From Mesobacillus subterraneus (GTDB taxonomy: Bacteria > Bacillota > Bacilli > Bacillales > Cytobacillaceae), in contig NZ_CP129019.1 of NCBI RefSeq assembly GCF_020524355.2, positions 2,914,001 to 2,978,000 of the forward strand: a DNA stretch of 64,000 nucleotides, written 5' to 3'. Positions 47,557-58,164 of this stretch are shown in pieces (the first letter of the stretch is position 1; each line of letters starts with the position of its first letter). The notes under the pieces were generated by a model, which searched no databases, was not told the origin of the DNA, and saw only the letters and a list, made by a program, of their open reading frames with translations. Made by a program: the position numbers and the translations under genes.

Positions 47557-48399
47557 TTATCCTTTTGTTCCGCCTGCCGTCAAACCAGAAACAAAGTATT
47601 TTTGGAATGACAGGAACAGGATTGCAATCGGTACGGCGATCAGAACTGCACCGGCAGCAAATGTTGTAAATTCTGCACCGAACTGTTTGGCCACCATATC
47701 ATACAGCCCAACAGCAAGTGTGTATTTTTCTTCTGTTCTTAAGAGAATTCTCGCGAGGATGAAATCCCCGAATGGAGCGATGAAAGCGAACAATGCCACA
47801 ACAGCGATAATCGGTGTTGCAAGCGGCATGACGATTTGGAAGAAAATCCTCAAATGTCCCGCACCGTCCATTTTAGCTGATTCATCAAGTTCTTTTGGAA
47901 TTGTATCAAGGTAGCCCTTCATCAACCAAGTATTCATCGGAATTGCGCCACCAACGTATACAAGGATCAAGCCTAGATGGGTGTCAAGTAACCCAGTCAA
48001 TAATGCAAGGATGAAAATCGCAATCAGCGCTGCAAAGTTTGGAATCATCTGCAGGATCAAAAATGTCATCAAGCTGTTTTTACGTCCGATAAAACGGTAG
48101 CGTGAGAATGAATACGCCGTCAGGCTGACAAGGATGACTGTGAATACCATTGTCAGTACACTTACTTTCAGAGAATTCCAGTACCAGTACAAGTATGCGC
48201 TCTGGTTAGTATCGAAAAGTTCCTTATAGTGAGCAAGCGTAGCATTTTTCGGAATGATACTTGAGCCGGACAAGCTTTGTCCAGGATTGAAGGATGAGCC
48301 GACAATCCAAAGGAGCGGGTAGATAATAATCGCGAACATGGCTAAAATTACAAGATACGTTAGTGTCAGTCTGATATATTTCTGTCGTTTGATACTCAT
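47557..48399 (-). CDS. mdxG: maltodextrin ABC permease MdxG (MalG type)
   Basis: 280 residues, six membrane helices, with the EAA loop (ELDESAKMDGAGHLRIFFQIVMPLATP) for ATPase contact. The ATG is 1 nt from the mdxF stop. Imports maltodextrin with MdxF, MdxE and a shared ATPase (MsmX-type) encoded elsewhere. Confidence 0.95.
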   Translation of the reverse strand: MSIKRQKYIRLTLTYLVILAMFAIIIYPLLWIVGSSFNPGQSLSGSSIIPKNATLAHYKELFDTNQSAYLYWYWNSLKVSVLTMVFTVILVSLTAYSFSRYRFIGRKNSLMTFLILQMIPNFAALIAIFILALLTGLLDTHLGLILVYVGGAIPMNTWLMKGYLDTIPKELDESAKMDGAGHLRIFFQIVMPLATPIIAVVALFAFIAPFGDFILARILLRTEEKYTLAVGLYDMVAKQFGAEFTTFAAGAVLIAVPIAILFLSFQKYFVSGLTAGGTKG

Positions 48400-48400
48400 A

Positions 48401-49684
48401 TTACATCATATCCTCTTCTTGGAATGATTTCGTTCTCTTGAACTGCCATAGAGCTACTCCAATAACGATCAAAGAAAGAAGCATTGTGATGGCAGCAGCT
48501 TTGGAATATTGTGCAGATGTCATCGTCAGGCTGTAAATCCACGAAATCAGGATGTCTGTTCCGCCAGCATTTGCTCCAGAAACTGCAGGTCCTCCGCCGT
48601 TGAAGAGATAAATGATATTAAAGTTATTGAAGTTGAACGTATATTGCGTAATCAAGATTGGCGCAGTAGCGAAAAGCACGAGCGGCAATGTGATGTTCTT
48701 GAATTTCTGTAAGTTTGTCGCGCCGTCCACAGTTGCGGCTTCGTACAATTCTTCCGGAATGGATTGAAGTACCCCTGTGACCATCGCGAAGATGAATGGG
48801 AAACCAAGCCAAGTTTGAATCATGATCAAGGCAATTTTGGTGTACATCGCCTCAGTCATCCATGGAATTGGATCAATTCCAAAGAATCCAAGGATGTCAC
48901 GATTGATGGCACCGAATGATTCGTTAAACATACCAGCGAAAACAAGGATTGAAACGAATGCTGGCACTGCCCAAGGCAAGATAAATACTGTACGGATGAT
49001 GGCCTTTCCCTTTACATCCTTCTGGTTTACGAGTATCGCCAGGAACATTCCCAAAGCAACCTGGAAAGTTGTTGCGACGAATGTCCAGATGATTGTCCAT
49101 GATAACACAGAGAAGAAAGTCTGACGCCATGATTCTAACTGGAACAAATCAAAGAAGTTTTTCAATCCTACCCAATCAACCAGCTTAGCAGGCGGTGAGT
49201 GGTAAAGATCATAGTTTGTAAATGCGAGCAAGACTACGAAAATGATGGGAAAAACAACAACGAAAATAAGAAGCAGGAACCCCGGTGACATGATTAAGTA
49301 TGGGAATCCATTGTCAATCAGGTTATTATATTGCTCCTTAACCGTGCTAAGACGTTCTCCCATGTCTCTTTTCAAGCCTGTTTTATATGCATCATTTAAG
49401 TTGAATAGATAGAAACCGATTCCAAAGAGCAGGACGATCAGTGCCAGAATCCCCTCAACCAACAAGAAGATGGAATGGTCACGAGGCGTCTGCTCCCCAA
49501 GTGTAAACAGTCCCCATAAACCCATGTTGAGCAGGTCTTTAAATACACCGAAGAATGCACCGGTCAAAATAAGAAATGCGATTCCTTTTAAATATTGTTT
49601 GTTGTATAGCTGTCCTAGCCCAGGAATGATCGAAAGGGCTGTTGCTATTCTGCGGTGGTTGGTTTGATAGGATTTCTTCTCCAT
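48401..49684 (-). CDS. mdxF: maltodextrin ABC permease MdxF (MalF type)
   Basis: 427 residues. An N-terminal pair of helices and a DUF4870-like cytosolic part, then the permease core with EAA loop ELYEAATVDGATNLQKFKNITLPL. AAAGGGG lies upstream of the ATG. Separated from mdxE by 458 nt containing a stem-loop and a LacI/cre-like site. Confidence 0.95.
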   Translation of the reverse strand: MEKKSYQTNHRRIATALSIIPGLGQLYNKQYLKGIAFLILTGAFFGVFKDLLNMGLWGLFTLGEQTPRDHSIFLLVEGILALIVLLFGIGFYLFNLNDAYKTGLKRDMGERLSTVKEQYNNLIDNGFPYLIMSPGFLLLIFVVVFPIIFVVLLAFTNYDLYHSPPAKLVDWVGLKNFFDLFQLESWRQTFFSVLSWTIIWTFVATTFQVALGMFLAILVNQKDVKGKAIIRTVFILPWAVPAFVSILVFAGMFNESFGAINRDILGFFGIDPIPWMTEAMYTKIALIMIQTWLGFPFIFAMVTGVLQSIPEELYEAATVDGATNLQKFKNITLPLVLFATAPILITQYTFNFNNFNIIYLFNGGGPAVSGANAGGTDILISWIYSLTMTSAQYSKAAAITMLLSLIVIGVALWQFKRTKSFQEEDMM

Positions 49685-50142
49685 CCTATATTCCCCTTTC
49701 TCTTTCTATGTTTTTTAAGGCTCCTAATCGTTAACCCGCTTCCATCGCTTACATAGCCATTCAACACCTTTCAGCTCTATACTAAAAGGTATTGAAAAGA
49801 ATGATGATGTAATTTCAGAAAGCAATGATTCTTGCGAAGAGACCTTGGTAAAAGCATCAGATGCTTTATGAGAACGAATACATTTCCGAACTGGGGATCT
49901 TCTCGACCGCAACATTTATTTATTGTATCGAGATTTTCCTGTTTTCACTCTCATGAAGCACCTGATTAAGTATAAGTCTATTTTAGCGCAACCGTTTGCT
50001 CAATGAAAGTCTTTTTTACTGCAGTTTTCGTAAACTTTGTGACTTTCCACATATCGTCTCCTAAAAAAAACAGAAACTGGAATTTCATAGCTGAAAGTAT
50101 AACAGTACCCCCCAAGGGAGGTACTGTTATACTTTGCTGCTA
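49685..50142. other. 458-nt mdxE-mdxF gap with possible internal promoter
   Basis: No gene. It contains GCGCAACCGTTTGCTC (49986-50001), a LacI/cre-type operator with arms GCAA/TTGC around a CG centre, and the mdxE stem-loop at 50099-50132. An internal regulated promoter for mdxF is inferred. Confidence 0.5.
50099..50132 (-). terminator. stem-loop downstream of mdxE
   Basis: TATAACAGTACC and GGTACTGTTATA with further C/G pairing around the loop. The T-run is weak; partial termination or mRNA stabilisation would keep the binding protein in excess. Confidence 0.7.
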
Positions 50143-51420
50143 TTATTTTGAGTGGTTTTGCTGAATTTGTTGTTCGATTTGCTTTACAGCAGAATCAAGA
50201 GCTTCCTGTGGCTTAGCTTTGCCAGTTACAACTGTTTGCAATGCGCTTGCCATTGGAGACCAAACTTCACCCATTTCCGGGATGTTCGGCATTGGAACTG
50301 CGTCTTGAGTTTGAAGTGCAACAGCTTTAGCGCCTTCGTTCTCAGCGATTGCTGGATCGTCAACTAGAGCTACGTTTGTTGGAACTTCAGCTGTTTGTTC
50401 GAAACGGTATTTTGCATTTTCGTCGTTAGTGATGTACTCAAGGAACTTAACAGCCCATTCTTGGTTCTTAGAGTAAGAAGAAACGTGCCATCCTTTTACA
50501 CCCATGAAAGTTTTCATTGGAGTGCCATCAGCGAATTTAGGGAATGGAGCTACACCGAAATCGATGCCTGCATCTTTCATTCCGCCGAATGCCCATGGTC
50601 CATTCATTACAGAAGCAACTTTACCTTCGTTGAATAGTCCGTCCATAGCAGATCCGCCGTTTTCACCGATGATTCCATTAGGGAAAAGCTTTTCAGCGTA
50701 CCACTTCTGGATGTATTCAGTACCTTTTACAGCGCCTTCGTTGTTCAAGCCAAGATCTTGTGGATCAAGAGCTCCGTCTTTTTCGCCGAATACATATCCG
50801 CCGTTACCGCCGATTGGAGCGTGTGCAAAGTAGAAGTTATCCCAAAGTGCAAGGAAACCGTATTTGCTGTCTTTAGTGTTAGCTTTTGCGAATTCGTAAA
50901 GATCTTCCATTGTAGCAGGAACTTCAGTCATAAGAGCTTTGTTGTAGATGAATACTGGAGTTTCAGCAGACTTAGGAAGTCCGTATAATTTTCCATCAAA
51001 TGTTTGAGCACCGATTGAAGATTCAGAGAAAGTACCTTTCACTTCGTCGCTTACATTAAGTTCAGCAATGTGTCCCTGAACTGCAAGCTCACCGATTTGG
51101 TCGTGTGGAAGAGTGATGATGTCTGGGCCAGTTCCCGCAGGACCGTCAAGACGTAATTGTTCTTTCATTTTAGTTGCCATTTCTACTTCTTTGAAGTCGA
51201 TTTTGATACCGTGTTCTTTTTCAAAGTCAGCAGCTACTTTTTCAAGCCAGCCAGACTTATCTTTGTCTTCCCAAACTACTAGCTTCTCTGGTTTGGAAGC
51301 GTCTTCTGTTTTCTCGCCGTTGTCTTTTGAACCTGTGTTTTCTTCTTCTTTAGGTCCACAAGCTGCTAGTGCGCCGATCATTAAGACCAGCATCATGAAA
51401 ATCGACAATGCCTTTTTCAT
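50143..51420 (-). CDS. mdxE: maltodextrin-binding lipoprotein MdxE
   Basis: 425 residues. Signal with lipobox LAAC (Cys about 21), an acidic linker, then a MalE-type binding protein (WEDKDKSGWLEKVAADFEKEHGIKI, VMNGPWAFGG). GGAGGGGT precedes the ATG. First gene of the transport operon, with cre/LacI-type sites upstream. Confidence 0.95.
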   Translation of the reverse strand: MKKALSIFMMLVLMIGALAACGPKEEENTGSKDNGEKTEDASKPEKLVVWEDKDKSGWLEKVAADFEKEHGIKIDFKEVEMATKMKEQLRLDGPAGTGPDIITLPHDQIGELAVQGHIAELNVSDEVKGTFSESSIGAQTFDGKLYGLPKSAETPVFIYNKALMTEVPATMEDLYEFAKANTKDSKYGFLALWDNFYFAHAPIGGNGGYVFGEKDGALDPQDLGLNNEGAVKGTEYIQKWYAEKLFPNGIIGENGGSAMDGLFNEGKVASVMNGPWAFGGMKDAGIDFGVAPFPKFADGTPMKTFMGVKGWHVSSYSKNQEWAVKFLEYITNDENAKYRFEQTAEVPTNVALVDDPAIAENEGAKAVALQTQDAVPMPNIPEMGEVWSPMASALQTVVTGKAKPQEALDSAVKQIEQQIQQNHSK

Positions 51421-51480
51421 GTGTATACCCCTCCTAAAAATGTGTTTTAACTAATTATTGTGCAGAACGTTACCTATTTG

Positions 51481-51526
51481 TGCAAACGTTTGTAATTCCG
51501 TTTGCAAGTCTATGAAAACGATTGCA
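51481..51526 (-). promoter_or_regulatory. LacI-type operator and cre site upstream of mdxE
   Basis: TGCAAACGTTTGTA (51481-51494) has a palindromic CAAACGTTTG core, as for MalR/LacI operators. TGAAAACGATTGCA (51513-51526) fits the CcpA cre consensus TGWAARCGYTWNCW at all but one position. CCGTTTGCA between them adds a half-site. Together they suggest substrate induction and glucose repression. Confidence 0.65.
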
Positions 51527-51653
51527 CAACCTACCTCTTATTATAAAGACTTAAATTCTTTTGACAACTAGTTTTTTTAAAATTTTTTAAAAGCCTTGTA
51601 AAATCGTTAAAGTTTTGTGAATCAACTTTTTAATAATTGACATTTCAAAATGA

Positions 51654-53549
<1,896 letters not shown>

Positions 53550-53555
53550 ATCACT

Positions 53556-53586
53556 CACCCCTTTCCCTTGATGGAAAGGGGTTTGC
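53556..53586 (+). terminator. terminator of the cytoplasmic amylase gene
   Basis: ACCCCTTTCC and GGAAAGGGGT around CTTGAT, followed by TTGCTATTT. Confidence 0.8.
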
Positions 53587-53714
53587 TATTTGTCAAATTC
53601 CGCTAATGACGTCCTTATCCAAATATTTTTTCGTAAAACGAATCTTTTTCACTTCTAATTCCTCCTATAGTCTGTATAATTAAGGAATTGAATTACAACT
53701 TGGAGATGTAAAAC

Positions 53715-55058
53715 ATGAAGAATAAAACTGCTAAACTTTCACTTTTTGCCATTACATGGACTCTTTTTATTGAAATTCTGCTTTATATGCTGATGGGGAA
53801 TGCGGATACACTGATGCTTTCCCAGTATTCGGATAATTCCGTGGCAGCTGTTGGGGTATCCAACCAGATCCTTTCCATGGTCATCGTTATGTTCGGCTTT
53901 ATCGCAACTGGTACTGCAATCCTGGTTGCTCAGAACCTTGGCGCAAAAATGGATGAAGATGCCCGTGAAATTTCTGCGGTCTCGATTGGAGCGAATCTTG
54001 TATTCGGATTGATACTGAGCGCCGCTGTTTTCATTTTCAGTGAGCAATTATTGAGATTAATGGACTTGCCGCCTGAGCTTTTTGAAGAAGCCAATTCGTA
54101 TCTGAAAATTGTTGGTGGATTTTCGTTTATTCAATCGTTGATCATGACAGTGAGCAGCATCATCCGCAGCTACGGCTTTACCCGGGATATCATGTATGTC
54201 ACGATAGGGATGAATTTGCTGAATGTTATCGGCAACTATTTGTTCATTTTCGACCCTTTCGGCTTCCCAGTCCTAGGTGTAGAAGGTGTGGCGATTTCCA
54301 CCACTGTCAGCCGGATCCTCGGTTTGTTGGCTGCTATTTACATCATGACAAAGCGAGTTCCTGGATCATTGCCATTCTCGATGCTTTTCAGTTTTCCAAA
54401 AAAACATCTGAAAAACCTGTTGAATATCGGCATTCCTTCTGCGGGTGAGCATTTGAGCTACAATGGGTCACAGATGGTGATTACCTATTTTATTGCTACC
54501 CTTGGAACTCAGGCTTTGACGACTAAAGTTTATACACAAAACGTCATGATGTTCATCTTCCTTTTCAGTATCGCCATCAGCCAGGGCACACAGATCTTGA
54601 TTGACCATATGGTAGGTGCAAAGGAAATTGAGAAAGCTTATAAGCGGGCACTGAAAAGCTTGAAACTGGCGATAATTATTTCCATCACTACCGCTGCGCT
54701 TGTCTCATACTTCTCGAAAAATCTCCTCGGGATTTTCACTGATAATATGAGTATCATCGAACTCGGCACCACATTGATCTTGCTCACGATTATCCTTGAA
54801 CCCGGCAGATCCTTTAACCTGGTACTGATTAGTTCACTTAGGGCGGCTGGAGATGTCAAGTTCCCCGTATATATGGGAATCCTGTCAATGTGGGGAGTCA
54901 GTGTGACTTTGTCATACTACCTGGGAATATATCTTGGTTTGGGGCTTGTTGGGATATGGATCGCATTCATAGCCGACGAATGGCTGCGCGGTCTCCTCAT
55001 GCTTTGGCGCTGGAGATCCAGAGTCTGGGTGAAAAAGTCATTTGTCTCCGCAAAATAG
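53715..55058 (+). CDS. MATE family efflux transporter (YisQ-like)
   Basis: 447 residues, twelve membrane segments in two halves; NADTLMLSQYSDNSVAAVGVSNQ and IGIPSAGEHLSYNG are typical MATE helix-1/7 regions. Cation-coupled drug or metabolite export is inferred. It converges on asnO, as yisQ lies near asnO in B. subtilis. TTGGAGATG precedes the ATG. Confidence 0.9.
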   Translation: MKNKTAKLSLFAITWTLFIEILLYMLMGNADTLMLSQYSDNSVAAVGVSNQILSMVIVMFGFIATGTAILVAQNLGAKMDEDAREISAVSIGANLVFGLILSAAVFIFSEQLLRLMDLPPELFEEANSYLKIVGGFSFIQSLIMTVSSIIRSYGFTRDIMYVTIGMNLLNVIGNYLFIFDPFGFPVLGVEGVAISTTVSRILGLLAAIYIMTKRVPGSLPFSMLFSFPKKHLKNLLNIGIPSAGEHLSYNGSQMVITYFIATLGTQALTTKVYTQNVMMFIFLFSIAISQGTQILIDHMVGAKEIEKAYKRALKSLKLAIIISITTAALVSYFSKNLLGIFTDNMSIIELGTTLILLTIILEPGRSFNLVLISSLRAAGDVKFPVYMGILSMWGVSVTLSYYLGIYLGLGLVGIWIAFIADEWLRGLLMLWRWRSRVWVKKSFVSAK

Positions 55059-55154
55059 AATAAAATACGCTGATCAAATAGCAAATAGAATCCAAACGTA
55101 CTTGCTTATAGAAAATAGGATAATAGTTTTCCGCGTTTTAAATCGAAATTCAAG

Positions 55155-55285
55155 TTTTATAGCGATATTAACACTTTAATAGCTAAAATTTCTTTATTAT
55201 AGCGAAAACCTGAGTTTTATAGCGAAATTATTATTTTTATAGCGAAATTTGAATTTTTATAGCGAATTGGAAATTCTAAAGGTTT
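55155..55285. repeat. degenerate 20-22-bp tandem repeats (TTTATAGCGAAA)
   Basis: Six units with the core TTATAGCGAA or close variants at about 55157, 55176, 55196, 55216, 55237 and 55257, spaced about 20-21 nt, each followed by a variable AT-rich stretch. Between the MATE gene and the asnO terminator. No gene in this gap. Confidence 0.75.
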
Positions 55286-55304
55286 TTTTCCAGTTCTGCA
55301 TAGA

Positions 55305-55340
55305 ATAAGCAAGCCCGTTCCATAACGGGCTTGCTTTTTT
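55305..55340. terminator. asnO terminator (bidirectional)
   Basis: AAGCAAGCCCGTT and AACGGGCTTGCTT around CCAT, with T8 on the right. Confidence 0.9.
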
Positions 55341-57188
55341 TTAGTCTGCAATATTAATATTGTAATCTCTAAACCAGATATGAATCTGTGCTAACTGAGC
55401 CAAAAGCTGCGGACCTGTCATAAGCTGGCCGAACCACGGTACTTTGAAGGATGCACCCTCTGATTCAATCATTTTTTGCAGAGTGGACCTGTCAAAGAAT
55501 TCATGGAGTGCGCTGTTCGAATCGCTCATGAAATCTGACAGCATCCCTTGCACTGCCTGGGTATAAGCGGGATGATGAGTCTTCGGATATGGACTCTTTT
55601 TCCGGTACAAAACTTCATCAGGCAATGTGCCCTCCAATGCTTTGCGCAAGATTCCTTTTTCCCTCTTGCCGTGCATCTTCATTTCCCATGGAATGTTCCA
55701 GACATATTCCACAAGCCGGTGGTCGGCAAACGGAACCCTCACTTCAAGGCTGGCACCCATGCTCATCCGGTCCTTCCGATCTAGTAGTGTAGTCATGAAC
55801 CAGATGATATTCAGATAGAATAATTGTCTCCGCTTAGCCTCTACTTGATTTTCCCCATCCAGTACCGGCACCTCTGCGATTGTATCGTTGAATTTTGCCA
55901 TCATATAATCTTCGAGATTCAACTTTTTCCGCCAGTGATCCCTCAGCATGTTTTGTCGCTCATTAATCGACCGCATCCATGGAAACCCTGGTCTATTCAG
56001 ATCTTCTTCTCTGTGGAACCATGGATATCCTCCAAAGATCTCGTCAGCGCATTCGCCTGAAAGTCCTACGGTAAAATCCTGTTTGATTTCCCGGCAGAAC
56101 CAGAGCAGTGATGAATCGATATCAGCCATTCCAGGCAGGTCCCGGACATGGACAGCTTCAGTTAAATAGCCAGCCAGATCCTGCTGGGAGATGATGCTGC
56201 TATGGTGAACAGTACCAAAGGTTTCCGTCATTTTATTGATCCAGAAGGCATCAGCGTTTGGCTGGAATTCATTTTCCTTAAAATACTTGTCATTGCCTTC
56301 GTAATCGATCGAGTAAGTATGCAGGCTGCCCTTACCCTCTGCCTTATAATGATTCGCAGCAATAGCGGTGATTGCGCTTGAATCCAAGCCGCCTGAGAGG
56401 AATGTACATAGTGGTACATCTGAAACTAGCTGTCTCGTGACAGCATCGGTGAACAATCCCCGCACCTTTTCAGCTGTTTCATCGAGCGTATCTTCGTGTT
56501 TCTCACTTTTTACGTTCCAATATCTCCAAATTTTCAGTCCGTTTTTTGAAAAAGTTAGCCCATGGCCGGGTCGGAGCTCCTTCATGTTTTTAAAGATACC
56601 GGCACCGGGAGAACGGGATGGCCCAAGCCCAAATACCTCACAAAGTCCTTCCCTGTCTACCTCAGCCTTCACCTCTGGATGTGCCAGCAGCGCCTTTTGT
56701 TCAGAAGCAAACATAAGACCAGATGCTGTTTCCAGGAAAAACAGCGGCTTCACTCCAAGCCGATCGCGTCCGATAAACAGCTGTTCCTGCTGATGATCCC
56801 AGACAGCAAAGGCGAAAATTCCATTTAAATGCTCCAGACAATTTTCTTTCCATTCCATGAAAGAAGTAAGCAAAACCTCTGTATCAGAATGGCCGTTAAA
56901 GGAATATCCTTTTAATAGCAGTGCTTTTCTGAGGTCTTCCGTATTATAAAGTTCTCCGTTATAACAAATGGTATAACGGCTATCCCCTTGTGTTCTGGTC
57001 ATTGGCTGTTTGCCGCCCTCAGGGTCGACAACGACCAGCCTTTTATGACCTAGCGCAGCATGCCCCGAAGTCCAAACATTAGTATCATCGGGACCTCTTT
57101 TACTTAAAGTTTCCGCCATTTTCGCCACGGTCTTCCGTTCATGATCTAAATTTTTTCGATAGTCCACCCAGCCAGTTATTCCACACAT
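55341..57188 (-). CDS. asnO: glutamine-hydrolysing asparagine synthase AsnO
   Basis: 615 residues. Class II glutaminase domain starting with catalytic Cys2 (MCGITGW) and GHKRL, CYNGELYN; synthetase domain with the PP-loop LSGGLDSS (about 262). Makes asparagine from aspartate, ATP and glutamine. B. subtilis AsnO (614 residues) is sporulation-associated; length and neighbours agree. Divergent from the yisN-like gene. Confidence 0.93.
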   Translation of the reverse strand: MCGITGWVDYRKNLDHERKTVAKMAETLSKRGPDDTNVWTSGHAALGHKRLVVVDPEGGKQPMTRTQGDSRYTICYNGELYNTEDLRKALLLKGYSFNGHSDTEVLLTSFMEWKENCLEHLNGIFAFAVWDHQQEQLFIGRDRLGVKPLFFLETASGLMFASEQKALLAHPEVKAEVDREGLCEVFGLGPSRSPGAGIFKNMKELRPGHGLTFSKNGLKIWRYWNVKSEKHEDTLDETAEKVRGLFTDAVTRQLVSDVPLCTFLSGGLDSSAITAIAANHYKAEGKGSLHTYSIDYEGNDKYFKENEFQPNADAFWINKMTETFGTVHHSSIISQQDLAGYLTEAVHVRDLPGMADIDSSLLWFCREIKQDFTVGLSGECADEIFGGYPWFHREEDLNRPGFPWMRSINERQNMLRDHWRKKLNLEDYMMAKFNDTIAEVPVLDGENQVEAKRRQLFYLNIIWFMTTLLDRKDRMSMGASLEVRVPFADHRLVEYVWNIPWEMKMHGKREKGILRKALEGTLPDEVLYRKKSPYPKTHHPAYTQAVQGMLSDFMSDSNSALHEFFDRSTLQKMIESEGASFKVPWFGQLMTGPQLLAQLAQIHIWFRDYNINIAD

Positions 57189-57377
57189 TTTTAATCATTC
57201 CTTTCAGCGGAACTTTTGATTTCATTAAGCACTTCCAGAAACTAAACAATTGCTTAAGCATTACTCATCTTATGCACAAACAACTCAACTGGTTAATTGC
57301 CTATCTTTTAAACCATGTTATAAATTCGCCAAAATCTGTCTACAAAGAAGGTGAGCGATAATTAACGGAGGATCCAA

Positions 57378-57938
57378 ATGAATCGACAACAACGAAGCAA
57401 TCTAATTGAATTCCAGCCTCGTGCATTTAACGCCGGGACCGTAGAATATATTAATTCACAATGGGTTTTCTTTGATGAAGAAACAGAAGAGGCCGCACTT
57501 GTCGATGAATTCATCCATCAAGAAGTTGAAGTGCTGCGAAACAATAAATGGTGTAAAGGATTTTTGCTGGATAACGGCTGTATTCAAACCGGCGGTGAAA
57601 AAATTACTTTGCATGATCAGGAACTGATCAGGATCAGAAAACAACTGATCTATTCATTCGAGCGTTTGCTCGATGAACTGAATGATGAAGCGTTCGTCCA
57701 ATTTATCAATACATTGAATTCGCTCAATTTTTCGATTTATGATTGCATCTATTGTTATAACCACCTTACCTTCCTCGACCATGAGAAAGGAGTTTCAGGC
57801 GTCAACTTTTTGATTCTTGATAATGAAGAATACATCTGCAGTGTACAGCATCACTTTGATTACTTTGACACACAAAATGACAGGTTCGAATTGACCTTGA
57901 ACAACGGAAAGAGGGCCGTTATAGAGAGAATTTCCTGA
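57378..57938 (+). CDS. yisN: YisN-like protein (DUF2777)
   Basis: 186 residues, soluble, no membrane segments. MNRQQRSNLIEFQPRAFNAGTVEYI with a small beta N-terminal part and an acidic helical middle. Its position beside asnO matches B. subtilis yisN. GGAGGATCCAA precedes the ATG. Function unknown. Confidence 0.65.
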   Translation: MNRQQRSNLIEFQPRAFNAGTVEYINSQWVFFDEETEEAALVDEFIHQEVEVLRNNKWCKGFLLDNGCIQTGGEKITLHDQELIRIRKQLIYSFERLLDELNDEAFVQFINTLNSLNFSIYDCIYCYNHLTFLDHEKGVSGVNFLILDNEEYICSVQHHFDYFDTQNDRFELTLNNGKRAVIERIS

Positions 57939-57940
57939 AG

Positions 57941-58133
57941 AAAAGCGGAAGCGCCCCGGTCAGCACCGACAAGCGTTGGAGGGCCTGACAGTGAAGTCGC
58001 TCTTTGACTTCATTGACAGGACCGAAACGTCTCGAGGAGTTAGGAGCCGCAGCTAGACATGCGACTCGAGGTGCTGGGCGCTGGAGCTGGACAATTCTCG
58101 AAGTCAATTTTTCTTTCTCCTTTTTCATCAAAA
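57941..58133 (+). repeat. dispersed repeat R7, composite with compensating arm change
   Basis: Outer A arms read CAGCACC (about 57960) and GGTGCTGGGCGC (58070-58081), while other copies have CAGCCCC and GGGGCTAGGCGC, so a C-to-A change is matched by G-to-T. The interior is of type B (TGACAGTGAAGTC hairpin, GAGGAGTTAGGAGCCGC). The tail runs to the terminator at 58134. Confidence 0.8.
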
Positions 58134-58161
58134 AGAGCCTGCACTCATTGTGCAGGCTCTG
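58134..58161 (-). terminator. terminator of the GGDEF/EAL gene
   Basis: AGAGCCTGCAC and GTGCAGGCTCT around TCATT, A-run on the left. Confidence 0.9.
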
Positions 58162-58164
58162 AAC

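Noticed and set aside
49724..49915. 63-residue minus-strand frame in the mdxE-mdxF gap
   Set aside because: No RBS, poor codon use and no recognisable domain.
55155..55285. Possible CRISPR array
   Set aside because: The repeated core is about 10 nt with spacers of similar AT content and no cas genes; real arrays have longer repeats.
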